A stretch of 64,000 bases of DNA from Sedimentibacter sp. MB35-C1 (GCF_030913635.1 NZ_CP133188.1:2790001-2854000); one strand, 5' to 3'; counted from the first letter of the stretch, positions 41,059 to 51,270 are shown. Made by a program: numbers and translations. The notes: generated from the letters alone by a model not told the origin.

Positions 41059-42468
41059 ATGAAAAAAACACTGTTCACGATTATCATCATTTCTATTCTT
41101 TCCATTTCTACTGCTTATGCGATGCAGGTTGGCTATACGAACATTAATGGCATTGCGCTGTACAAAAATACTGATTACACATCAGCCGTCACAAAAGCAT
41201 TGGACTTAAACACTAAGCTCAAAATTATAGATAAAAAAAACGATTGGTACAATGTAAAAACAGACTCGGGAACTGAGGGATGGATTGAAAAATATTTCGT
41301 TACCGTACCTGCGGAAAAATATGTTGTTAACAATACCTCTTATAAAGTAAATGTTCGCACATCTGCCACAACACTTTCCGAAAATGTCGGACAACTTGTA
41401 CCGGGAGAAAAGGCAAAATACATAGATACATATCACAGCTGGCATATAATAGAATTTAATGAAGAAGAATGTTATGTGGCAAGCTGGCTTACTGACATAG
41501 AATATGAGGCGTCTTCTCAAATATACCTGCTGTATGACAAAATTAACATTCGTGACAAAGCAAGTACAAACAGCAGTGTAATTGCAACGGGAAACAGATA
41601 TGACTCATACGAAGTAATCTCTGAAAAAAATGGATGGTTCCAGATAAAAACTCCAGAAGGGACAACCGGATATGTAGCCGGCTGGCTCACAACTTACAAC
41701 AAAAATTATTATTCCGAAAGTAATATGGAATACAAAAGAACCACAGATGATTTGAATATCAGATCAGGCCCTTCCATGGAACACGAAGTAGCAGACGTGC
41801 TAAGTAAAGGCTCCATAGTAAAAATAGTTGGGGAAGAAAACGGGTGGAATAAAATCATTTCAGAAAACGGTATAGTTGGGTGGTGCTACTCCTATTACTT
41901 AAACGAGGTAAATCCGCTGGCTGGAAAATCCATTCTAATTGATCCCGGTCACGGCGGAAAAGATCCCGGAGCAATAAGTTATTCTGGAAAATATGAAAAG
42001 TATATTAATCTTGAAGTTGCGGTAAATTTGAAAGCAGTTTTGGAAAATATGGGAGCAAAAGTCTACTTAACAAGAACGGGAGATTACTACATAACAAACA
42101 AAGAAAGAGGAAAAATGGCAGATACTCTTGGTACAGACATACTTTTGTCAATACACCACAACGCCCTGGACAATAAGGATTATTTTGGACTGTCAACGTA
42201 CTACAACACAATAAAATACAAGAGCCCATCTCACGGATTCGACCTAGCAAAGGCGATTTATCTTAATGCTGTAACTATTAACGGAGTGTATAGAGATGGA
42301 ATTCTAGACAGAAACTATGAAGTGCTTAGAGAAACAAATACGCCGGCAGCCCTTATTGAAATCGGATTTATGACCAATCCGCAGGAGGAAATGAATATAT
42401 ACAACGGAAGTTTTCAGAATATAATGGTTCAGAAAATAGCTAATGGTATCGTTGATTATTTCAAATAA
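41059..42468 (+). CDS. Secreted N-acetylmuramoyl-L-alanine amidase with SH3 repeats
   Basis: 469 aa. Signal peptide at residues 1-21 (KKTLFTIIIISILSISTAYA). Four bacterial SH3 repeats at about 22-95, 96-155, 156-215 and 225-285 end in W-Y/W-V type turns (GWIEKYF, ASWL, GYVAGWL, GWCYSYYL). The Amidase_3 domain from about 292 has zinc ligands in LIDPGHGGKDPG, NLEVAVNL and SIHHNA, and the catalytic glutamate in LIEIGFMTN. It cleaves peptidoglycan stems from glycan strands. Transcribed alone, divergent from cysS. It may act in cell separation, growth or sporulation. Confidence 0.95.
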   Translation: MKKTLFTIIIISILSISTAYAMQVGYTNINGIALYKNTDYTSAVTKALDLNTKLKIIDKKNDWYNVKTDSGTEGWIEKYFVTVPAEKYVVNNTSYKVNVRTSATTLSENVGQLVPGEKAKYIDTYHSWHIIEFNEEECYVASWLTDIEYEASSQIYLLYDKINIRDKASTNSSVIATGNRYDSYEVISEKNGWFQIKTPEGTTGYVAGWLTTYNKNYYSESNMEYKRTTDDLNIRSGPSMEHEVADVLSKGSIVKIVGEENGWNKIISENGIVGWCYSYYLNEVNPLAGKSILIDPGHGGKDPGAISYSGKYEKYINLEVAVNLKAVLENMGAKVYLTRTGDYYITNKERGKMADTLGTDILLSIHHNALDNKDYFGLSTYYNTIKYKSPSHGFDLAKAIYLNAVTINGVYRDGILDRNYEVLRETNTPAALIEIGFMTNPQEEMNIYNGSFQNIMVQKIANGIVDYFK

Positions 42469-42470
42469 TG

Positions 42471-42538
42471 TAAAAAAGATTCTTCACTTACTCCAGTGGC
42501 TTTACCATTCTGATGCAAGATAGAAGAATCTTTTTTTA
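42471..42538. terminator. Bidirectional terminator between amidase and patatin genes
   Basis: AAAAAAGATTCTTC pairs with GAAGAATCTTTTTTT around a 40-base partly paired centre. It serves the two convergent genes and touches the patatin stop codon. Confidence 0.75.
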
Positions 42539-43747
42539 TAAGAATAGTTCGCTGAATATTTCAACCATAAGGTCTTCCTTTACAGCCAGCGACAATATTT
42601 TATTGTGTTTAATGAATGAAGGCAAATTTTTCGTATAGCTAATTGGCTTTTCTCTGAATGCTTTTATTGTCAGATTAAAAAATTCCAATGAATCATACAT
42701 CTTAAACCTTTCTATTCCTACCTTTTCAGCTATAGATTCGAAAAATCTTATGCATATATCCTCATAATCAGCTCTTCCCTTCATATCAAGTATGTTTTCA
42801 ATTCTAGGCATAATTTTTTCGAACAGAACCCTATCAAAACTTGCATCTCCAAAACCAAGTGTCTCAGCAATTTTTTCGATCTTGCTTCTGTTAGTTAACA
42901 TATAATTAAGAATCAGCTCTATAAAACTACCCTCGTGAGGAATGCAGTAATATTTAAATCCCTTCAGCTTTTTAAAAACTTTCATTGTATCATAGTATCC
43001 AAGTTTTATGAGCTGATCAGCTTTTTCTCTGTTAAAATCCAGCGCTCCTAACATACCGCCCAAACTTCCTTCAGCCGGCTGCACATATGTAATTTTTATG
43101 TCCTTTTCTCTTACTCTTCGAACAACTCCCATAGCCATTGTTCGCACAGCAATTATATCCTTGTAACCTTTTTTATATAGCAAGCCAATAGGAAGATTAT
43201 TATAAAATCCTCCATCCAGATATTTTTTGCCATCCATCTCTTCAATTCTGAAAGCAGGCAAATTTGCACTTGCAATTAAAAAATCTATAAGTTTTCCCTT
43301 AGGGATGTCATCCTTATAAAGCTCCAAAGGTTTTTTATCTGTTAAATCAACCGTTACAATTCCAAAATCAACCTTTGAATTTCTGATAACATCTTCATCT
43401 ATATAAGTATCAAACAATTCACGTATCCTAGATGTATCCAGCCCTCGATTATTTAAAATTTCTCTGGACTGATGAAGAAGATATGAAAAATTTATTTCTT
43501 GCAGATTAAGCTTTCTCAAATCCTTAATTGCTTTTTCGTCTATATCAAACAATTCATAGGAATTGATGCCGTACCAAACCTTCTCCAATAAATTGTAATC
43601 TCCCTGAACCATCATTGCACCATTTATGGCACCTATTGATGTTCCAGCTATTCCACCTATTTCTATGCCAAGCTCCTTCAGCGCTTTAAAAGCACCGACG
43701 TGGTATGCACCTTTGGCGCCTCCGCCCTCTAAAACTAATCCATACAT
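42536..43747 (-). CDS. Patatin-like phospholipase
   Basis: 403 aa. Oxyanion motif LEGGGAKGAYHVGAFKAL at residues 6-23. Nucleophile serine in GIAGTSIGAINGAMM. Catalytic aspartate in KKYLDGGFYNN. Members hydrolyse phospholipids or other lipid esters. The C-terminal 200 residues are helical, without a recognised domain. No signal peptide, so cytosolic or membrane-peripheral. 10 bp after the ACT gene. Confidence 0.9.
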   Translation of the reverse strand: MYGLVLEGGGAKGAYHVGAFKALKELGIEIGGIAGTSIGAINGAMMVQGDYNLLEKVWYGINSYELFDIDEKAIKDLRKLNLQEINFSYLLHQSREILNNRGLDTSRIRELFDTYIDEDVIRNSKVDFGIVTVDLTDKKPLELYKDDIPKGKLIDFLIASANLPAFRIEEMDGKKYLDGGFYNNLPIGLLYKKGYKDIIAVRTMAMGVVRRVREKDIKITYVQPAEGSLGGMLGALDFNREKADQLIKLGYYDTMKVFKKLKGFKYYCIPHEGSFIELILNYMLTNRSKIEKIAETLGFGDASFDRVLFEKIMPRIENILDMKGRADYEDICIRFFESIAEKVGIERFKMYDSLEFFNLTIKAFREKPISYTKNLPSFIKHNKILSLAVKEDLMVEIFSELFL

Positions 43748-43756
43748 TTTATTTTC

Positions 43757-44194
43757 CTACTCTATAGATAATAATTTTACAGCACTTACACCCTTGATCT
43801 TCTTGAGTTCTGCAATTACATCATCGACTGACCTGCTTATATCAGATATATCCAGAGACAGATTAACAGACGCTTTTCCATTTATGGGAATACTCTGGTT
43901 AATTGTAAGAATATTGACATTTTCTGAAGACATGCAGTTTAGCACAATTGACAACACTCCTTTTTCATGCTTGAGCATCATGGATATGACAGCCTTTCTT
44001 CCAATTGAGTTTTCCGAAGGAGAAAAAACATAATCCTTGTACTTATAATAAGTGCTTCTGCTTATACCGACCATTTTGACTGCTTCACTGATGCCTTTAA
44101 CATTTCCGTTGTTTATCAAATTTCTAGCTTCAATAACTTTTTCATAAACATCAGGTAAAATTTTCTTGCTTACTATCAAATACTTCCTTAACAT
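43757..44194 (-). CDS. ACT-domain protein (UPF0735/PheB-like)
   Basis: 145 aa. The N-terminal helix-turn-helix-like segment (GISEAVKMVGISRSTYYKYK) is followed by an ACT domain at about 70-143 (HEKGVLSIVLNCMSSENVNI). Such proteins usually neighbour threonine or aromatic amino-acid genes. Feedback sensing of an amino acid is inferred. 30 bp after thrB. Confidence 0.88.
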   Translation of the reverse strand: MLRKYLIVSKKILPDVYEKVIEARNLINNGNVKGISEAVKMVGISRSTYYKYKDYVFSPSENSIGRKAVISMMLKHEKGVLSIVLNCMSSENVNILTINQSIPINGKASVNLSLDISDISRSVDDVIAELKKIKGVSAVKLLSIE

Positions 44195-44223
44195 ATGCCC
44201 ACCTCTTGAGTTTATATTTTGAA

Positions 44224-45102
44224 TTAATATTCTATTATTACACCTTCTTTATCTGCCGATAAATACTTTATTTCCCAATTATATTTCAAATTCATTATAC
44301 TATGTTTTATAGCATTTGTAAAATCTGAGTTTACAATAATATTCATCAATGTCGGTCCTGAGCCGCTTATAAAAAACGCAGAACTTCCGTTTTCCCTGCA
44401 TATTTTTTCAACGTCTTCAAACTCATGTATCATAGCCTTTCTGTATTTCTGATGAAGAACATCCTTTAATGCAACATTGATAACATCAATATTTCCTTCC
44501 TCCAATGCTTTTAAAAGCACTGCCGTCCTTGAAACATTAAAAATCGCATCCTGGAATGGTACATCCTTTGGCAGAAGCTTCCTTGCCTCACATGTAGATG
44601 TTTCAAAATCTGGTATAACAGCGCAAAATTTTAGCTTCTCGCTAATGTTGTAATGCATGCTGAACGGAGTTCCACCATCCATTATTGATGCCGTAAGTCC
44701 GCCGTAAACCGCAGGCGCTATATTATCAGGATGCCCTTCAATATTTACTGCAATTTTGAAGAGTTCATCCTTAGACAGCCCTCCTTTTAGAAGTGCATTC
44801 GCTCCAAATACCCCCCCCACAATACATGCAGAGCTGCTTCCAAGGCCTCTTGAAACAGGAATGTTTGTATTCATACTTACCTTCAGGCCTTTAACTGTTC
44901 TGCCTATTTCTTCGGCAGCTATCATAAATGATTTATAGACTAAGTTGTCTTCATTTATATATTTTTCCGGGCAGCCTTCAATAATAAGGCCTTCATTTAT
45001 TTCTTCAAATCTATATATGTTGTACATATTAAGTGCAAGCCCTAACGTATCAAACCCTGGGCCCATATTAGCCGTAGTTGCTGGAACTGTTACTTTAATC
45101 AT
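44224..45102 (-). CDS. thrB: Homoserine kinase
   Basis: 292 aa GHMP kinase. VPATTANMGPGFDTLGLALN at the N-terminus, phosphate-binding SRGLGSSSACIVGG, and FISGSGPTLMNII at the C-terminus. It phosphorylates homoserine for threonine synthase, encoded 73 bp upstream. Confidence 0.97.
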   Translation of the reverse strand: MIKVTVPATTANMGPGFDTLGLALNMYNIYRFEEINEGLIIEGCPEKYINEDNLVYKSFMIAAEEIGRTVKGLKVSMNTNIPVSRGLGSSSACIVGGVFGANALLKGGLSKDELFKIAVNIEGHPDNIAPAVYGGLTASIMDGGTPFSMHYNISEKLKFCAVIPDFETSTCEARKLLPKDVPFQDAIFNVSRTAVLLKALEEGNIDVINVALKDVLHQKYRKAMIHEFEDVEKICRENGSSAFFISGSGPTLMNIIVNSDFTNAIKHSIMNLKYNWEIKYLSADKEGVIIEY

Positions 45103-45175
45103 TTTATCTCCTTGCTGCAGCCAATCACAAACAATGCATATAACATCGTTATTCTGGCTATTTATAACGAAATTT

Positions 45176-46660
45176 CTATTCTGCTATTTTTTTTACGAAA
45201 TCTTCCATTTCTCCCTTTTCACACACTGCTGTATGGATTACCTTCTTGTTTTTCAGCCCCCTTAAATTGTTGGGAATTGAAACTCCTGTTTTCTTAAAAA
45301 GTTCCTCCATTATTTCAAATTCATCCTTGTCAGACTTACCGTACAAAGACTCATAAACACTCCCTGAAAATTTGTAAGGGCTTGCTGTAGACATAATTAC
45401 ACTTACAGTTTTGTCCTTCGTTTCTTTCTTGTAATCCTCAAGTGCTTTGTACGCAACAGCGGTATGAGTATCTAGAAGATAACCGTAATTTTCAAATGTT
45501 TCCTTAATTGTCTTTTCAGTATCGCTTTCAAAAACACATTCAGCATAAAAATAATCTTTTATCTCTTTTTTAATTTTATCAGACACTTCATACCTGCCCT
45601 CTGTGCTTAGCAGTTCCATAAGCGATTTAACTTCTTCATTATTCTTACCGCTCATGTAGTATAAAAGCCTTTCCAAATTGCTTGAAACTAATATATCCAT
45701 GGAAGGAGATATTGTTTTATAAAATTTCCTGTTCCTATCATAAATCCCTGTTTTTATAAAGTCATATAATACATTATTTTCATTAGAACCGCATATTAGC
45801 TTGTTAACAGGTAGCCCAAGCATTTTTGCATAAAATCCGGCCAATATATTGCCAAAGTTTCCTGTTGGGACTGAGAAATTAACCTTGTCCATCATTTTTA
45901 TTGATCCTCTTTCCACAAGTTTCATATAGGAATAGAAGTAATATACTATTTGAGGAACCAGCCTTCCAATATTTATAGAATTTGCGGAGGAAAATATTTT
46001 GTTGTTTTTCTTGAGCTCGCATATAAGACTTTCATTTGTAAACATCTTTTTTACGCCTGTTTGCGCATCATCGAAATTTCCTCTGATTGCACATACGTAG
46101 GTATTGTTTCCTTCCTGTGTTACCATCTGCGTCTTCTGCACTTCGCTCACTCCACCTTCAGGGTAAAACACGGCTATTTTTATTCCATCAACATTTTTAA
46201 AACCCTCTAGTGCAGCCTTTCCTGTATCTCCTGACGTTGCAGTAAGTATTATTACCTCATTGCTAATATTATTCATCCCATATGAAGCAGTCATCAAATG
46301 AGGAAGTATGGAAAGCGCCACATCCTTAAATGCCGACGTTGGGCCGTGGAATAGCTCTGTGATATAATTATCTCCAACCTTTGCCACAGGTGCAATTTCA
46401 TCTGTACTAAATTTTCCCGTATATGCTTTATCAACGCATTCTTTAATTTTATCTTTCGAAAAATCATCCAGCATTTCCTTAAGGATAGTCTCAGCCATTT
46501 CCTTATAACTCATATCCTTAAGTTTTTCTATATTAATTTTTATGCTTTCCAGATTCCTCATTACATATAGACCACCGTCATCAGCAATGCCTTTTAGAAC
46601 TGCAATAGATGCCGATGATTTTAAATTTGAATTTCTTGTACTTTCATAAGCTTGAAACAT
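45176..46660 (-). CDS. thrC: Threonine synthase
   Basis: 494 aa, the long class. PLP lysine in the ELFHGPTSAFKDVALSILPH region, and the phosphate-binding loop TATSGDTGKAALEGF. It converts O-phosphohomoserine to threonine. First gene of thrC-thrB-ACT(-patatin). No homoserine dehydrogenase in the window. Confidence 0.97.
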   Translation of the reverse strand: MFQAYESTRNSNLKSSASIAVLKGIADDGGLYVMRNLESIKINIEKLKDMSYKEMAETILKEMLDDFSKDKIKECVDKAYTGKFSTDEIAPVAKVGDNYITELFHGPTSAFKDVALSILPHLMTASYGMNNISNEVIILTATSGDTGKAALEGFKNVDGIKIAVFYPEGGVSEVQKTQMVTQEGNNTYVCAIRGNFDDAQTGVKKMFTNESLICELKKNNKIFSSANSINIGRLVPQIVYYFYSYMKLVERGSIKMMDKVNFSVPTGNFGNILAGFYAKMLGLPVNKLICGSNENNVLYDFIKTGIYDRNRKFYKTISPSMDILVSSNLERLLYYMSGKNNEEVKSLMELLSTEGRYEVSDKIKKEIKDYFYAECVFESDTEKTIKETFENYGYLLDTHTAVAYKALEDYKKETKDKTVSVIMSTASPYKFSGSVYESLYGKSDKDEFEIMEELFKKTGVSIPNNLRGLKNKKVIHTAVCEKGEMEDFVKKIAE

Positions 46661-46692
46661 CGTTTCCTCCGTTGTCTTTCTAATAATATTCT

Positions 46693-46721
46693 ATGATACA
46701 CTGTTCTTGAAATTATTACAA
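46693..46721 (-). promoter_or_regulatory. thrC promoter
   Basis: Minus-strand TTGTAA (46716-46721), 17-bp spacer, TATCAT (46693-46698), 33 bp before thrC. No T-box or leader terminator is visible. Confidence 0.6.
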
Positions 46722-46869
46722 GTGTTTTTTAAAATAAAACAAAACTAATACAAAAAATATTTTGTGCAGCACCTTTTTAGTAAGCTTAAAAGTTCTGGTT
46801 TTCAAGGACTGCAATCTATGATAAAATGACTTCAAACATATTTAATTACTAGGTTTATGAGGTGCCGAA

Positions 46870-48021
46870 ATGAAATATATAAGTATAATTGGATCTACTG
46901 GTTCAATAGGAACACAAACATTAGATGTTGTAAGAGAACATACGAATGAGCTTAAAGTATGCGCCATATCAGGCAATACTAACATAGAGCTTCTTAAAAA
47001 ACAGATAATCGAATTTGATCCTGAAATTTGCTGCGTAATGAACCCAGAAAAAGCAATGCATCTTAGAGACATTCTCCCATCTGATGCAAAGACTGAAATT
47101 GTCCATGGAATGGAAGGGCTCATTGCTGTTGCAGAACTTCACAAAAGCGATATACTGGTAACCGCTGTATCGGGAATGATTGGTCTCAGGCCAACCACAG
47201 CCGCAATAAAAAAACATAAAACTATTGCATTGGCAAACAAGGAAACACTGGTTACAGGCGGCAGCTACATAATGAATCTTGCCAAAAAATATAATTCTCC
47301 AATCATCCCTGTTGACAGCGAGCACAGCGCAATTTTTCAAAGTCTGATGGCTAATGACAAAAAATCAATTAACAAAATAGTTCTGACAGCCTCAGGCGGA
47401 CCTTTCAGAGGAAAAAACACCGAATTTTTAAAAAGTGTAACTATCGAAGATGCATTAAAACACCCTAACTGGTCAATGGGGAAAAAAATAACAGTTGATT
47501 CTGCTACATTAATGAACAAAGGACTTGAGGTTATTGAAGCTAAGTTTTTATTTGACGTTAAACCTGAACAAATAGAGGTTGTCGTTCATCCGCAAAGTAT
47601 AATTCATTCAGGAATTGAATTTATAGATCATTCAACAATCGCACAGCTTGGCCTGCCTGATATGCGGGTTCCAATTCAATTTGCTCTGTTTTATCCTGAG
47701 CGCGTCAATAACAGCTACAAAAGTCTTTCCCTAACTGAAATAGGAAATTTGACTTTTGAAAAACCAGATATTCAAACATTTAAATGTTTGGAACTCGCAT
47801 TTAACGCATTAGCTGAAGGCGGTACAATGCCTGCAGTACTAAATGCTTCAAATGAAATATGCGTCAACTTATTTCTAAGTAAAAAAATAAGTTTCCTCGA
47901 CATAGGAAACATTAATGAAAAAGTAATGCTTTCACACAAGCCTTATGAAATTGATTCTGTTGAATCCATTTTAGAAGCAGAAGAATGGACAAAAAAGAGG
48001 ATTATAGAAATTATAAACTAA
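46870..48021 (+). CDS. dxr: 1-deoxy-D-xylulose-5-phosphate reductoisomerase
   Basis: 383 aa. NADPH loop ISIIGSTGSIGTQTLDVV, substrate/metal motifs IPVDSEHSAIFQSL, NWSMGKKITVDSATLMNKGLE and VVHPQSIIHSGIEF, LGLPDMRVPIQFAL. It makes MEP from DXP in isoprenoid synthesis and is the fosmidomycin target. RBS GAGGTG. In most Firmicutes it sits with uppS-cdsA-rseP; here it is alone and divergent from thrC. Confidence 0.97.
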   Translation: MKYISIIGSTGSIGTQTLDVVREHTNELKVCAISGNTNIELLKKQIIEFDPEICCVMNPEKAMHLRDILPSDAKTEIVHGMEGLIAVAELHKSDILVTAVSGMIGLRPTTAAIKKHKTIALANKETLVTGGSYIMNLAKKYNSPIIPVDSEHSAIFQSLMANDKKSINKIVLTASGGPFRGKNTEFLKSVTIEDALKHPNWSMGKKITVDSATLMNKGLEVIEAKFLFDVKPEQIEVVVHPQSIIHSGIEFIDHSTIAQLGLPDMRVPIQFALFYPERVNNSYKSLSLTEIGNLTFEKPDIQTFKCLELAFNALAEGGTMPAVLNASNEICVNLFLSKKISFLDIGNINEKVMLSHKPYEIDSVESILEAEEWTKKRIIEIIN

Positions 48022-48042
48022 CATACATTAAAGACATGAAAA

Positions 48043-48142
48043 GTCAGGCTGTTGGAAAAATTAAGCCAAATCAAAGCATACTGCTGTCATACTTACTATG
48101 TGCGTGAGGATATTGTTCATAGCAGCCTGATAATTTTTTTTC
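48043..48142 (+). terminator. Possible dxr terminator with a large loop
   Basis: TCAGGCTG (48043-48050) pairs with CAGCCTGA (48123-48130), followed by TAATTTTTTTT on the plus strand. A third copy of CAGCCTGA lies at 48147-48154. The roughly 70-base loop is unusually long. Confidence 0.35.
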
Positions 48143-48196
48143 GTCAGCCTGAAAAACCTGTTGTTCTATTTTTTAAGTATTTTATAACTTTGAAAC

Positions 48197-48469
48197 CTAT
48201 TCAAGCATATCTTTTATCGCCCTGTTGTTTATATCATCATCAACATTAACTATTACTACATCCATACCTATTTTTAATATCTCTTCCCACTTCACTCTTT
48301 TTGCTTTTGATTTTCCAAGCATCCCCATAAATTTACCGGCTTCTTCTATGTAAAAAGCCTGAATTTTACCTGCTTTTGTATCTATTTCTACATCGTCAAA
48401 CCTGCCCATAATTTCACCATTTTTTATATTAACAACATCTTTCTCCATCAAGTCCCAGTAATTAGTCAA
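48197..48469 (-). CDS. YlmC/YmxH-family PRC-barrel sporulation protein
   Basis: 90 aa if started at TTG 48469, which has GGTGG five bases upstream. GTG 48481 is the alternative, giving 94 aa. PRC-barrel-like core EKDVVNIKNGEIMGRFDDVE and AGKIQAFYIEEAGKFMGMLG. Family members are common in spore formers and often lie near sigG. Molecular role unknown. Confidence 0.82.
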   Translation of the reverse strand: MTNYWDLMEKDVVNIKNGEIMGRFDDVEIDTKAGKIQAFYIEEAGKFMGMLGKSKAKRVKWEEILKIGMDVVIVNVDDDINNRAIKDMLE

Positions 48470-48544
48470 CGCTTCCACCACCCTTATAAAATAATGCCAT
48501 TTATTTATAGAGTATGTACACTTTCTTTTATTTATGACATATCA

Positions 48545-48580
48545 AATAAAAAAGGATTCATGATTGCCACAAATCCTTCA
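48545..48580 (-). terminator. Terminator after sigG
   Basis: AAGGATT / AATCCTT hairpin (48552-48558 with 48572-48578), T-run on the minus strand, 14 bp after the sigG stop. Confidence 0.65.
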
Positions 48581-48593
48581 TATTTAATTTATA

Positions 48594-49367
48594 CTACTTA
48601 AACCCTTTTTTAAGCTGTGTCAAGGCAGATTTTTCGAGACGAGATACCTGAGCTTGAGATATGCCTATTTCTTCGGCAACCTCCATTTGTGTTTTGCCTT
48701 TGTAAAAACGCATGTCAACTATTTGTCTTTCACGGTCAGATAAATTATTTATACTGTCCTCCAATGTTATTTTCTCAATCCATTTCTCGTCTATGTTTTT
48801 TTCATCTTTTACCTGATCCACTACATAAAGTGCGTCTCCGCCGTCATTATATATGGGTTCAAACAATGATATGGGCTCTTGTATAGATTCCAGAGCAAAA
48901 ATGATATCTTCCTTATCCACCCCTATTTCATTAGCTATTTCCATTATTGTAGGCTCCTGCGAGCTACCGGATGTAAGTCGTTCTCTGGCCTGCAATGCCT
49001 TATACGCTGTATCTTTCATTGATCTGGAAACTCTTATGGAATTATTGTCTCTTAGATACCTTCTTATTTCTCCTATTATCATTGGAACAGCATATGTAGA
49101 AAACCTTACGTCAAGAGACAAATCAAAGTTATCAATGGCTTTTATCAGACCAACGCAACCGATTTGAAACAAATCATCAACAGGTTCATTTTTAGAGTTA
49201 AATCTTTGAATTACGCTTAGAACTAATCTTAAATTTCCTTTAATAAACTGATCTCTAAGCTCATTGTCGCCTTCCTGTATTTTCTGTATCATACCTCTCA
49301 TCTCAGATGGCTTGATTGTTGGCAATTGAGAAGTATTAACGCCACATATAACTACTTTGTTCATCAT
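48594..49367 (-). CDS. sigG: RNA polymerase sporulation sigma factor SigG
   Basis: 257 aa. The N-terminus NKVVICGVNTSQLPTIKPSE is characteristic of SigG, the forespore late sigma factor. Region 2: DDLFQIGCVGLIKAIDNFDL. Region 4: KGKTQMEVAEEIGISQAQVS. It lies 61 bp downstream of sigE as in other spore formers. A weak RBS (GGGG about 10 bases upstream) would suit post-transcriptional restraint. Confidence 0.97.
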   Translation of the reverse strand: MMNKVVICGVNTSQLPTIKPSEMRGMIQKIQEGDNELRDQFIKGNLRLVLSVIQRFNSKNEPVDDLFQIGCVGLIKAIDNFDLSLDVRFSTYAVPMIIGEIRRYLRDNNSIRVSRSMKDTAYKALQARERLTSGSSQEPTIMEIANEIGVDKEDIIFALESIQEPISLFEPIYNDGGDALYVVDQVKDEKNIDEKWIEKITLEDSINNLSDRERQIVDMRFYKGKTQMEVAEEIGISQAQVSRLEKSALTQLKKGFK

Positions 49368-49428
49368 CTTCGTTTTTCCCCTTTAAAAATATTATCCCCC
49401 TTAAAAATTATTTCCCGGTATATGCTTT

Positions 49429-50151
49429 TTATACTGCCTTATTGATTTCCTTTTTTAGTCTATTAAGTATTTTCTTTTCAAGGCGAGATATGTAAGATTG
49501 AGAAATTCCAAGCATATCAGCTACTTCTTTCTGTGTAAAACTCTTTGAATTATTAAGCCCAAAACGCAATTTCATAATTGTATATTCTCTTTTATTTAAT
49601 TTTTTGATTGAGTCATTTAAAAGGTTTAAATCAACTTCATTTTCCATATCTTTAAACACAATATCTTCTTCAGTCCCTAAAATATCAGACAGTAAAAGTT
49701 CATTTCCATCCCAATCAATATTCAATGGTTCATCCAGTGAGATTTCTGTCTTTGCCTTTCCCACACGCCTTAAATGCATCAAAATTTCATTTTCAATACA
49801 CTTTGAAGCATACGTTGCAAGTTTTATATTTTTCTCAACTTTAAATGTATTAACTGCTTTGATAAGTCCAATTGTTCCTATGGATATTAAATCTTCTACA
49901 TTAATACCGGTGGATTCAAATTTCTTGGCCAAGTATACAACCAGCCGTAAATTATGCTCAATTAATATTGTCTTGGCATCTTCCGAATCTTTTAGTTTAG
50001 ATATTATTTTCTTTTCCTCTTCCTGGGATAATGGAGGCGGCAGTGTATCACTTCCTCCTATGTAAAATACATCCTGTGCAAATCCCAGCTTATCTATAAA
50101 AAAGTTAAATATTTTTTTCAAAAAATCTTTAACGTGATTTAGCAAGCTCAT
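49429..50151 (-). CDS. sigE: RNA polymerase sporulation sigma factor SigE (pro-form)
   Basis: 240 aa. The hydrophobic N-terminal prosequence ([20 protein letters not shown]) precedes [19 protein letters not shown], where SigE begins in relatives. Region 2: [19 protein letters not shown]. Region 4: [20 protein letters not shown]. Directs mother-cell transcription after processing by SpoIIGA, encoded just upstream with a 23-bp overlap. Confidence 0.97.
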   Translation of the reverse strand: MSLLNHVKDFLKKIFNFFIDKLGFAQDVFYIGGSDTLPPPLSQEEEKKIISKLKDSEDAKTILIEHNLRLVVYLAKKFESTGINVEDLISIGTIGLIKAVNTFKVEKNIKLATYASKCIENEILMHLRRVGKAKTEISLDEPLNIDWDGNELLLSDILGTEEDIVFKDMENEVDLNLLNDSIKKLNKREYTIMKLRFGLNNSKSFTQKEVADMLGISQSYISRLEKKILNRLKKEINKAV

Positions 50152-51022
50152 TATTTTGTTCCATCTCCCATTCTAGTATTTTGTTAAACAACAACGCGTC
50201 GTAATCCTCCTTCTGACTTATTTTTTCAGGATATATTCCAATAACAGCATTAACATTAGCAATTTCATCATGCTTACTTTTAATTTTCAAATTATCTGGA
50301 GTAAGTATAACCAACTTTTCTCCCTTGCTGCTGATTGTATTATATCTGATTATCTTTAATTTCTTGTTGCCATACTCATTTAAAAGTTTTTCATAGTTGC
50401 ATTCTTTTTCATTATAAAAATGTAAAATTGCTTTATATAGTTCTTCACCTAAAATATTTCTTATACTGTTAATATTAGTTACCATTACAGGTTTTCCTGT
50501 CATTGGGTCTACAAGTTCATTACCTGTGTCTATAAATGCATTTAGATTTTTTTCACATTCTCCGATTTTTATTGTTACTGTTCTCATATAATTGCTTTTA
50601 TCAATTCTACTTTTAACTTCTCTAAAAAAGAAATGCAATGCTATGTATCCCAAAAATAAGGATATTATAATTGCATTAACAGTTAACCTATCATATGTCA
50701 GATAATATAAGGCAGTTATGACACCCACCATTATCAATGATATTATGTAAAAACAAAGCACAACCCTGATGGTATTAAGAATTCCTTTCGAGTCAAATGC
50801 TATTGTTAACATCAAAATGGAAACACTGAATTTAACAATAAATCCGATCATGAAATCTTTGCTAATATAGGCTGCCAATATAACATATGCCGCGCCTACA
50901 ATAGATGCGGCAACCAGCCTCTTATAGACAATTACTTTCTTAATAAGCTTACCTGTAATAAACAGCAGTATAAAATCAATTAGAAAATTTTCAGCGAAGA
51001 CATATTCAACATAATAAACCAT
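50129..51022 (-). CDS. spoIIGA: Pro-SigE processing protease SpoIIGA
   Basis: 297 aa. Five hydrophobic segments in residues 1-150, then a cytosolic aspartic-protease-like domain with [20 protein letters not shown] carrying the catalytic aspartate. It cleaves the SigE prosequence after a signal from SpoIIR. RBS GCGAGGT. The leader contains a perfect 10-bp hairpin (51089-51122). A Spo0A-box-like TTTGTCATA lies near 51201. Confidence 0.95.
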   Translation of the reverse strand: MVYYVEYVFAENFLIDFILLFITGKLIKKVIVYKRLVAASIVGAAYVILAAYISKDFMIGFIVKFSVSILMLTIAFDSKGILNTIRVVLCFYIISLIMVGVITALYYLTYDRLTVNAIIISLFLGYIALHFFFREVKSRIDKSNYMRTVTIKIGECEKNLNAFIDTGNELVDPMTGKPVMVTNINSIRNILGEELYKAILHFYNEKECNYEKLLNEYGNKKLKIIRYNTISSKGEKLVILTPDNLKIKSKHDEIANVNAVIGIYPEKISQKEDYDALLFNKILEWEMEQNNELAKSR

Positions 51023-51088
51023 ATATACCTCGCATAGTTATTAATAGTGGTAGTTTACTTACCTCCCATAAATAACTCTTATTGATAC

Positions 51089-51122
51089 ATTACAGGCGAA
51101 AGAGAGGTATTCCGCCTGTAAT
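51089..51122 (-). other. Inverted repeat in the spoIIGA upstream region
   Basis: ATTACAGGCG pairs perfectly with CGCCTGTAAT around 14 bases, 67 bp before the start codon. No T-run follows on either strand, so not a terminator. It may be an mRNA leader hairpin or a protein site. Confidence 0.4.
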
Positions 51123-51230
51123 AAAATAAAAATAGCTGGTAGAACCGCATGTTTATTTAAGCAACTATGATATTCATTATAATGTACTTAACAAAAATAT
51201 TTTGTCATAACCTGTCTTTGAAAATAAAAA

Positions 51231-51270
51231 AAATGCATGGTTTATGAATATGTCCATGCATTTCTATATA
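51231..51270 (-). terminator. Terminator of the rubredoxin-oxidoreductase gene
   Basis: AAATGCATGG / CCATGCATTT, 10 bp perfect, eight-T tail on the minus strand, 22 bp after the stop codon. Confidence 0.85.

Noticed and set aside
46661-46869. T-box or attenuator upstream of thrC
   Set aside because: A sigma-A promoter lies about 33 bp from thrC; no specifier stem or terminator seen.
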